Positions 7,294-12,571 of a stretch of DNA of 12,571 bases are shown in pieces. This DNA comes from Chlamydiia bacterium (GTDB lineage: Bacteria; Chlamydiota; Chlamydiia; Chlamydiales; JAAZZY01): positions 1 to 12,571 of the forward strand of contig JAAZZY010000046.1 in assembly GCA_014239035.1 (NCBI GenBank). The letters are read 5' to 3'. Below the pieces are notes generated by a model that searched no databases, was not told the origin of the DNA, and was given only the letters and a program-made list of their open reading frames with translations. Both the position numbers and the translations under genes were made by a program. Position 1 is the stretch's first letter, and each line of letters begins with the position of its first letter.

Positions 7294-8739
7294 ATGAAGA
7301 TTCCTCAAAATGAACCAGCCCAACGAGCATACGCTCATTACACCGAAGCTTTGGCTGATTTACAGACTAAAAAATCTCCAAAATTACCTATCCATCATGA
7401 AGCTACTCATCTAGCAGCTCATGTTAAAGCTCCCGTGCAAGGCCCTCCTCTTAAGGCATCCGCAAATCATTCATACCGAAATACCATGCTTATAATAGGA
7501 GTTGCAGCAATTACAGCAGCTGCCCTAGCACCACTTTTATCAGGCAATTCTGAGGAAACATTTACTGATCAAGCTAAAGGGGTCGGAAAAAACCTCTTGG
7601 ATACGATTTCTTCACAATATGAAGGCCTTAGTGCCAGATTTTTCTCTTGGCTCAACACCCCAAGTGGAGCTCCAACTGTCCTAGAGGCTATTTCTCTAAC
7701 AGAGGCTGATCACGCAGCTCTTGCAATTAGAGATGAGTATCCTGATGAATATTTCACAACCCCTATAGCTCGATTTTTCAATAATAGTAGTTCTAGTATC
7801 TACAGGACAATTAGACTCGCAGCAGGTCTAGGAGAGATTGCCAAACCAATTGCACCTCTGTGTTCATTGGTTCCCGCTGGTGCTGGCTGGTGCTCTTCAG
7901 TTATAGTGGGCTCACAAGAGATTATTGACGAAAATATCATGAGCAAGCCTATTAGCTATAAAGAATATGCCGCTAGAACTACAGCAGATGGAATGATCAG
8001 TAAACCTGAAGCTAAAATAAAAGCAGATTACGCTGCTTATAAAAAGCATGTCCTTGTGAAGAATCAACAGGCTCAAGATATCCTAGATCAAGCACCAGAA
8101 GCTGTTAAAGACGCTCATTTTAAGGAGTTTGCACAGGCGGATAAGCACGCCCAGTATAACTTACAATACCACACAGTCTCACCAGGACACAAATTTCCAG
8201 ATGAAACTTCTGGAGATTTCAGCATTGAGAGATCTGAGCGTAGAGTTAGAACTGGTGATGCACATGAAACTCGAGCTCAATGGAGTGTGGGTATTAGAGA
8301 TGAAAATCTAGATGTGCAGAGATATGTTAGAGATACTCATGACGTTGGAGCAAGAGATTCTGCTTGGGATCAATTTTTACTCCGATGCGAGAAAAAATCT
8401 CCCAATCACTTTTCATGCTCGACATCAAGCAGCTTTTCTGGCGAGAATTTAGATTTAGATCATGTAGAAGGCAATCTTAAATATTCAGTTGATGAGCAAG
8501 TCATAGCTCCTAACTGTTCAATCGTTACAGAGACTCTAGACTTCCCCCATAGGGTCGTCAAGCAGACTTATGCTCTTGATCCAGATCAACTGCCTTGTGT
8601 ATTACCTAGAATTGTAGATTCTGTGAGATTTCTCAGAGATAAAGCACCTACTTGGAGGGGAGGCGCTGATGCAAAGATCATCACCCCTACTATTTTCCCA
8701 GAAGGGCTTCCACAGACCTGTGAAGAGCTGCACGCTTAA
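7294..8739 (+). CDS. Single-pass membrane protein of unknown function, paralogue of the upstream gene (481 aa)
   Basis: The family is not recognised. The ATG at 7294 follows AAAGG (7282-7286) with seven bases between. The N-terminus carries PAQRAYAHYTEALADLQ (8-24), identical at 9 of 17 positions to residues 13-29 of the preceding protein. The same architecture follows: a hydrophilic linker, YRNT (61-64), then one hydrophobic segment at about 64-82. Just after it, DQAKGVGKNLL...FFSWL resembles the repeat region of the shorter protein. Residues 130-481 have no counterpart there. They include a weakly hydrophobic stretch (about 185-208, with C190 and C200), a charged, probably helical part (about 230-290), and a polar region with further cysteines (RCEKK, FSCST, NCSIV, LPCVL, TCEEL). 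Topology is likely N-in, C-out. It has its own upstream element and terminator. It could be an anchored envelope protein or a secreted effector; the sequence does not decide. Confidence 0.85.
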   Translation: MKIPQNEPAQRAYAHYTEALADLQTKKSPKLPIHHEATHLAAHVKAPVQGPPLKASANHSYRNTMLIIGVAAITAAALAPLLSGNSEETFTDQAKGVGKNLLDTISSQYEGLSARFFSWLNTPSGAPTVLEAISLTEADHAALAIRDEYPDEYFTTPIARFFNNSSSSIYRTIRLAAGLGEIAKPIAPLCSLVPAGAGWCSSVIVGSQEIIDENIMSKPISYKEYAARTTADGMISKPEAKIKADYAAYKKHVLVKNQQAQDILDQAPEAVKDAHFKEFAQADKHAQYNLQYHTVSPGHKFPDETSGDFSIERSERRVRTGDAHETRAQWSVGIRDENLDVQRYVRDTHDVGARDSAWDQFLLRCEKKSPNHFSCSTSSSFSGENLDLDHVEGNLKYSVDEQVIAPNCSIVTETLDFPHRVVKQTYALDPDQLPCVLPRIVDSVRFLRDKAPTWRGGADAKIITPTIFPEGLPQTCEELHA

Positions 8740-8759
8740 AGTTGAGTTAAATACCTAAT

Positions 8760-8792
8760 AAAAAAGGACCTATGTATAGTAGGGCCTTTTTT
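8760..8792. terminator. Probably bidirectional terminator between convergent genes
   Basis: AAAAAAGGACCTA, a short loop, then TAGGGCCTTTTTT forms a long stem with a single A/G mismatch. The A run on one side and the T run on the other let it act on both strands. It lies 20 bases after the plus-strand stop (8739) and 4 bases after the stop of the 59-residue minus-strand gene (8797). Its left arm and loop repeat the terminator at 7127-7156 (AAAAGGACCTATGTATA shared). Confidence 0.85.
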
Positions 8793-8796
8793 CGAC

Positions 8797-8976
8797 TTAT
8801 GATCTATCGATCTTGATCAGCTCTGCCTTTTTCCCTCTAATTGGAGGGCTGTAGGGCTCACTCTGAGCAAGCTTATCATCTACTACTGCTTCTAGAGAAG
8901 CTTTGCAATCTGTTGTATGGTCTTCATACTCTATAATGCTTCCACTAAGGACAATCTCTTCGTTATCTGAGAACAT
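8797..8976 (-). CDS. Small acidic protein of unknown function (59 aa)
   Basis: The minus-strand ATG at 8976-8974 starts 59 codons (MFSDNEEIVLSGS... to ...AELIKIDRS) ending in TAA at 8797. AGAGGT (8986-8981) lies four bases before the ATG, a good ribosome-binding site. A consensus promoter lies just upstream and a bidirectional terminator directly follows the stop. That set of signals makes this a real gene despite its size. The protein is acidic in its first two thirds, has one cysteine (C24), no signal peptide and no membrane segment, and ends in a short basic stretch around RGKK. It is predicted to be cytosolic and soluble. No family is recognised; an adaptor, chaperone-like or regulatory protein would fit the size, but nothing in the sequence selects among these. 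Confidence 0.75.
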   Translation of the reverse strand: MFSDNEEIVLSGSIIEYEDHTTDCKASLEAVVDDKLAQSEPYSPPIRGKKAELIKIDRS

Positions 8977-9007
8977 AGTTACCTCTATATATCTTGTTTA
9001 TGCAACA

Positions 9008-9036
9008 ATTGTAGCATATTTGGAGATATTTGTCAA
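9008..9036 (-). promoter_or_regulatory. Consensus sigma70-type promoter of the 59-residue gene
   Basis: On the minus strand, TTGACA (9036-9031) and TACAAT (9013-9008) are separated by exactly 17 bases. The -35 matches the consensus fully and the -10 at five of six positions. Transcription would start near 9000, leaving a leader of about 25 bases before the ATG at 8976. Confidence 0.85.
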
Positions 9037-9056
9037 GGAAAAACTTGACTCAAGTT
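9032..9056. promoter_or_regulatory. Putative operator: clustered TCAAG/CTTGA inverted half-sites
   Basis: Three half-sites are packed at the -35 box of the small gene. GTCAAG (9032-9037) and CTTGAC (9044-9049) are perfect inverted copies with six bases between. AACTTGA, C, TCAAGTT (9042-9056) is a perfect palindrome with 7-base arms. The first half-site overlaps the -35, a position suited to repression or activation by a dimeric regulator. No regulator is identified in the window. It could also be a transcript hairpin for plus-strand transcription. Confidence 0.45.
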
Positions 9057-9221
9057 GCTATATTTTAGAGTTTTAGACTAACAATCAAACCCTCTTATGG
9101 AACAAAGACCTAACTAAATAAGGGCTATTTTGTCAGATACTTGCAGATCGACACTATGTTGCACCTATACTTTTTTATCTAAACCTGCTATTTTCTACCG
9201 CTTTATATCAAGGCTATTTGA
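9057..9221 (+). promoter_or_regulatory. Leader region of valS, weak promoter candidate
   Basis: This stretch should hold the valS promoter. The best pair seen is TTGCAG (9141-9146) with TATACT (9166-9171); the 19-base spacing is longer than ideal. No tRNA-like structure, T-box motif or leader peptide rich in valine codons was found. AAGG at 9210-9213 is the likely ribosome-binding site. Confidence 0.3.
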
Positions 9222-12059
9222 GTGACTATGGAAGAGATCCCATCAAAATATGACCCCAAACAAGTAGAGCGAAAATGGAGCGATTTTTGGGAAAAACACG
9301 AGCTTTATAAAGCAGATCCTACCTCTTCAAAAACCCCTTTTTCCTTAGTTATGCCTCCCCCTAATGTCACAGGAATCCTCCATATGGGACATGTTTTGGG
9401 AGGAACCCTTCAGGACGTCTTAGCTCGTTATAAGCGCATGCAGGGCTTTGAAGTGCTCTGGCTACCCGGTGTAGACCATGCTGGAATTGCCACTCAGACT
9501 GTCGTTGAAAGAGATCTCATAAAAAGGACAGGCAAAAGGCGCAAAGAAATTGCAAGGGTAGACTTTGAGAAGCTTTGCTTTTCCTGGACTAAAGAACACC
9601 GCGCTGGCATCTTAGAGCAAATCAAGAGTCTTGGCTGCTCTTGTGACTATACTCGCACAAAATTCACTCTAGATCCAGAAATCAACAAGGCTGTTCTGCA
9701 GCTCTTCAAAAAGCTCTATGATGATAAACTCATCTATCAAGGCTACTATTTGGTGCATTGGGATCCAGTGACTCAAACAGCATTAGCTGACGATGAAGTG
9801 GAGCACGAAGAGAAGAAAGATTTCCTCTACTTCATTAAATACCCCATTGTCGGAAAATCTGACTCTATTATTATTGCCACAACACGCCCAGAGACTCTTC
9901 TTGGAGATACAGCTGTTGCTGTCAATGCCGAGGATCCTAGATATTCAGCTCTTATTGGCCAAGAGATTCAACTGCCGCTAACTGAACGAAAAATACCCAT
10001 TATATGCGATGACTATGTAGATCCTGAGTTTGGAACAGGTGCAGTAAAAATTACTCCTGCACACGATTTCAATGACTATGAAGTGGGCAAACGCCATGAC
10101 CTACCTATGATTAACCTGATGACCCCTGATGGCAAAATCAACCACAATGGAGGAGCTTTTGAAGGTTTCTCAATGCAAGAAGCTAGAGAAAAAGTAATCG
10201 ATGAGCTCAAGCAGATGGGCCTTTTAATGAAAGTTGAACCCCACACCCATCGCGTGGGAACCTCCTATCGTTCTAAAGCAATAATTGAGCCCTACCTTTC
10301 AAAGCAGTGGTTCATCAATATGACTCCATTTAAAGTAAAACTTAAAGAAGCTGTCGAAAAAGGAAATGTTAAACTCTACCCAGAGAGCTGGAAGAGCACC
10401 TACTTTTATTGGATAGATAATCTTAGAGACTGGTGCATCAGCCGTCAACTTTTCTGGGGACATCGCATCCCTATTTGGTATAACAAAGCAAACCCTGATC
10501 GCTTGATCTGTCATATTGAAGAAGGACTTCCTAAAGAAGTGCAAGAGAATCCTGATGATTGGAAGCGAGATGAAGATGTATTAGACACTTGGTTTTCTTC
10601 TGCTCTTTGGCCCTTCAGCACACTCGGATGGCCAAAAGACACTCAAGACTTAAAAAAATTCTATCCTAATTCCCTTTTAATTACAGGACACGACATCATA
10701 TTCTTCTGGGTTGCTCGCATGCTCATGATGGGAGATTACGCACTCGATGAGCTCCCCTTTAATGAGGTGATCTTAACTGGGCTCATCTATGGAAAATCCT
10801 ACTGGAGAAAAGGAGCGTGTGGAGGAGCTGTATACGTTTCAAAAGAAGAGCGCAGCTCGTATGACTTGGGAACAACTCCCCCTAAAGATGTCCATTCTAA
10901 ATGGGAGAAAATTTCTAAATCAAAAGGCAATGCCATAGATCCAAGAGAAATCATTGATCTTTATGGCACATGCGCCATGCGTATGGCACTCACTTCAACT
11001 TCCTGCCAGCTTCAGCAAATTGACTTAGACCGTAGAAAATTTGAAGATTACAAAAACTTTACCAATAAGGTGTGGAATGGCGCACGTTTTGTGCTCTCTC
11101 ATTTACAGACTTTAGATCAGAAAAAACTTCAAAGTGGTTTAGATTTTAAAAAGCTACATCTTGAAGACCTTTGGATCTTAAGAAAGCTCACTGAAGTTAC
11201 CACTGAAGTTACAGAATCAATAGATACTTATCAATTTGATAGGGCCGCACAAAAAGCCTACGAATTTTTCTGGAATGACTTTTGCGCCTACTATCTAGAA
11301 ATTGTCAAACCCACCCTCTATGGAAAGTTTGGCTCAGATGAGGATAAAACTCAAAAGCAGATCGTGCTCTTTGTTGTTCTTTTAGCATCTATTCGTCTGC
11401 TTCACCCGATGGCTCCTTTTATCACTGAAGAGCTCTTTAGTATCCTCAAAGAAATTTTCCCTGAAGGAGAAGCACATAGCGACATTGATCTATTTACTCG
11501 AGGAGCACTCTCTTCTTTAAGAGCTCAGTGCTGCATGGTCAGCTCTTTTCCCAAGATCATCAATCACCCAGATCTTGCTGATCATATAGAAAAGGATTTT
11601 GATTTTTTAAAGCAGCTTATTTACGCTGTTCGCAATATCCGGGGAGAGATGCGGCTATCACCAGGAGCTAAAACAGATCTCTTCTTAGAAAGTGACAAAA
11701 AACAGCTCATTGAAAAGCATTCGCATATTTTAAAAGCCCTTGTCCCCATCGAGATGGTTCACTTTGATGAAAAGAGTACTTCGTCTTTTGCATCGACAGC
11801 ACAACTTGACAACACCTCTATTTTAATTCCTTTGCCTCAAGACCTCCTGCAAAAAGAAAAAGAGCGCCTTGAAAAAGAGCTCTCTAAAAAAGAGCTGAAC
11901 CTAGAAGGTGTATCTAAAAAACTTTCAAACCCAAACTTTGTTGAAAGAGCTCCCAAAGAGCTTGTAGAAAAGCAAAAAGTACTGATAGAGCAAACAGAAA
12001 AAGAGATTAAAAGCATTAAAGAGAAACTGGCTTCTTTTTCAGAGGAAATGACATCATAA
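9222..12059 (+). CDS. valS: Valyl-tRNA synthetase (class I aminoacyl-tRNA synthetase)
   Basis: Charges tRNA-Val with valine in the cytosol using ATP, and hydrolyses mischarged Thr-tRNA-Val. The 945-residue length is normal for bacterial ValRS. PPPNVTGILHMGH at 45-57 carries the HIGH-type signature. The editing (CP1) domain shows TTRPETLLGDTAVAV from 220 and GTGAVKITPAHDFND later. The second nucleotide-binding signature is KISKSKGN at 563-570, with Ile for the usual Met. The anticodon-binding region follows (for example FTNKVWNGARFVLSHL, MAPFITEELF). The last 70 residues are a charged coiled coil (KEKERLEKELSKKE...), the ValRS C-terminal arm. Between GLIYGKSYW and the KISKS loop there are about 30 more residues than in E. 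coli-type enzymes. The start is ambiguous: GTG at 9222 has AAGG eight bases upstream, while ATG at 9228 gives a protein two residues shorter. Convergent with the 142-residue gene, 17 bases between stops. Confidence 0.97.
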   Translation: MTMEEIPSKYDPKQVERKWSDFWEKHELYKADPTSSKTPFSLVMPPPNVTGILHMGHVLGGTLQDVLARYKRMQGFEVLWLPGVDHAGIATQTVVERDLIKRTGKRRKEIARVDFEKLCFSWTKEHRAGILEQIKSLGCSCDYTRTKFTLDPEINKAVLQLFKKLYDDKLIYQGYYLVHWDPVTQTALADDEVEHEEKKDFLYFIKYPIVGKSDSIIIATTRPETLLGDTAVAVNAEDPRYSALIGQEIQLPLTERKIPIICDDYVDPEFGTGAVKITPAHDFNDYEVGKRHDLPMINLMTPDGKINHNGGAFEGFSMQEAREKVIDELKQMGLLMKVEPHTHRVGTSYRSKAIIEPYLSKQWFINMTPFKVKLKEAVEKGNVKLYPESWKSTYFYWIDNLRDWCISRQLFWGHRIPIWYNKANPDRLICHIEEGLPKEVQENPDDWKRDEDVLDTWFSSALWPFSTLGWPKDTQDLKKFYPNSLLITGHDIIFFWVARMLMMGDYALDELPFNEVILTGLIYGKSYWRKGACGGAVYVSKEERSSYDLGTTPPKDVHSKWEKISKSKGNAIDPREIIDLYGTCAMRMALTSTSCQLQQIDLDRRKFEDYKNFTNKVWNGARFVLSHLQTLDQKKLQSGLDFKKLHLEDLWILRKLTEVTTEVTESIDTYQFDRAAQKAYEFFWNDFCAYYLEIVKPTLYGKFGSDEDKTQKQIVLFVVLLASIRLLHPMAPFITEELFSILKEIFPEGEAHSDIDLFTRGALSSLRAQCCMVSSFPKIINHPDLADHIEKDFDFLKQLIYAVRNIRGEMRLSPGAKTDLFLESDKKQLIEKHSHILKALVPIEMVHFDEKSTSSFASTAQLDNTSILIPLPQDLLQKEKERLEKELSKKELNLEGVSKKLSNPNFVERAPKELVEKQKVLIEQTEKEIKSIKEKLASFSEEMTS

Positions 12060-12076
12060 GCATGTTGTAGAAGGAG

Positions 12077-12505
12077 CTATGGCTCTAATATTTCCAGGCC
12101 TTTACAGTTACGTATACGAATAGTTCTATTACTAAAATCTGGTTTAAAAACGTGCATAGCAGAGTGCTCAACAGCGCTCACCCAATCATTTAGCTTGGTA
12201 TCGGAGCGCATTCCATCGTGCAGATCACGTTGAACATGAAGCCTGGCTGTTATTGCCACTTTTCCTACACCCAGCGAGGTGACCGTAAGCGCCTCTGGCA
12301 GCTGATCTACTCGGCATGCCCAGCTATATGGAATTCCTCCTAAAGGCTTCGTATACTCACCTTCCGGTTCAATATCTGTTAATGGTAGATTGAGCGTTAA
12401 GATTGCTCCATGTGTGAATCGGTCATCTGATGAGACTGCACAAGGGAGCCCCTGAAAAGGACCTTCAAAGGTTATTGTTAGAACTTTTGCTGATACTGAA
12501 GCCAT
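12077..12505 (-). CDS. Protein of unknown function (142 aa)
   Basis: No family recognised. The minus-strand ATG at 12505-12503 opens 142 codons ending in TAG at 12077. Coding is supported by normal composition and by tight linkage to the preceding gene end: its TAA lies nine bases upstream, with AAAGAAAG as a weak ribosome-binding site. The protein has no signal peptide or long hydrophobic segment. Alternating hydrophobic stretches (KVLTITFEG, GAILTLNLPLT, VGKVAITARLHV, RTIRIRNCKGLEIL) suggest a small beta-rich soluble domain, with one likely helix around 105-119 (LNDWVSAVEHSAMHV). Three cysteines occur at about 22, 64 and 134. It is probably cotranscribed with the partial gene upstream, so its role may be linked to that protein. 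Its 3' end lies 17 bases from the valS stop with no obvious terminator between. Confidence 0.75.
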   Translation of the reverse strand: MASVSAKVLTITFEGPFQGLPCAVSSDDRFTHGAILTLNLPLTDIEPEGEYTKPLGGIPYSWACRVDQLPEALTVTSLGVGKVAITARLHVQRDLHDGMRSDTKLNDWVSAVEHSAMHVFKPDFSNRTIRIRNCKGLEILEP

Positions 12506-12514
12506 AATCTTTCT

Positions 12515-12571
12515 TTACTTAAGCGCTTCTCTTTCTTGTCTGATCACATTTAAGAAACTATCGCTTTCTTT
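12515..12571 (-). CDS. C-terminal end of an upstream gene (partial)
   Basis: From the right edge the minus strand reads 18 codons, KESDSFLNVIRQEREALK, then TAA at 12517-12515. The other two minus-strand frames have stops within this stretch. The peptide looks like a charged amphipathic helix, and its stop is nine bases before the ATG of the 142-residue gene, as in an operon. Too little is visible to name it, and 18 open codons can occur by chance. Confidence 0.5.
   Translation of the reverse strand, partial: KESDSFLNVIRQEREALK

Noticed and set aside
8129..8311. Plus-strand 60-codon frame inside the 481-residue gene.
   Set aside because: It overlaps a longer frame with a ribosome-binding site and paralogue support; no signals of its own.
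6505..8739. Calling the two membrane proteins chlamydial Inc proteins.
   Set aside because: Inc proteins have a bilobed hydrophobic domain of two closely spaced membrane segments. Each of these shows one clear segment only.
9057..9221. T-box riboswitch or attenuator upstream of valS.
   Set aside because: No T-box consensus, no terminator/antiterminator pair with a T run, and no valine-rich leader peptide was found. The only short ORF (MEQRPN, near 9097) lacks supporting signals.
9793..10544. Frames at 9793-9981 (plus) and 10299-10544 (minus) inside valS.
   Set aside because: Both sit in highly conserved valS coding sequence (editing and catalytic regions) and have no independent support.

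Overview
The window looks like AT-rich bacterial chromosome (roughly 40% G+C by eye). The best guess is a member of the Chlamydiae outside the classic Chlamydia genus (a Chlamydia-like symbiont of eukaryotic cells). This rests on the overall character of the valyl-tRNA synthetase, the low G+C, and the mix of a giant surface protein with lineage-specific membrane proteins. It is an inference, not something a diagnostic sequence proves.

Layout. Bases 1-6164 (minus strand) are one uninterrupted reading frame of about 2054 codons that runs off the left edge. It encodes a secreted, filamentous-haemagglutinin-like exoprotein with a signal peptide, a two-partner-secretion (TPS) N-terminal domain carrying an NPNGI motif, and a long passenger built from degenerate repeat modules. 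No TpsB-type transporter lies in the window. The gene is preceded by a consensus Shine-Dalgarno sequence that serves an 8-codon leader ORF rather than the main start codon. A 285-base AT-rich region (6220-6504) separates it from a divergent plus-strand pair.

Bases 6505-8739 hold two tandem genes for single-pass membrane proteins of 199 and 481 residues. They share an N-terminal motif (PxQRAxxxY...LAxLQ), an RNT sequence just before the membrane segment, similar upstream elements and nearly the same terminator. They therefore look like an old duplication of whole transcription units that diverged strongly in the C-terminal part. The shorter one has eight NxT sequons after the membrane segment and an internal duplication.

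Bases 8797-8976 (minus) hold a 59-residue acidic protein gene with a consensus sigma70-type promoter and a cluster of inverted TCAAG half-sites at its -35. It converges on the 481-residue gene through a shared, probably bidirectional terminator. Bases 9222-12059 encode a full-length valyl-tRNA synthetase (valS) with catalytic, editing, anticodon-binding and C-terminal coiled-coil parts. At the right end, a 142-residue protein of unknown function (12077-12505, minus) and the last 18 codons of an upstream gene (12515-12571, minus) form an apparent operon that converges on valS.

The housekeeping part is valS. The rest (exoprotein, membrane-protein pair, small regulated gene) resembles an accessory envelope or host-interaction region. 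No RNA genes, insertion sequences, CRISPR arrays or phage genes were seen.
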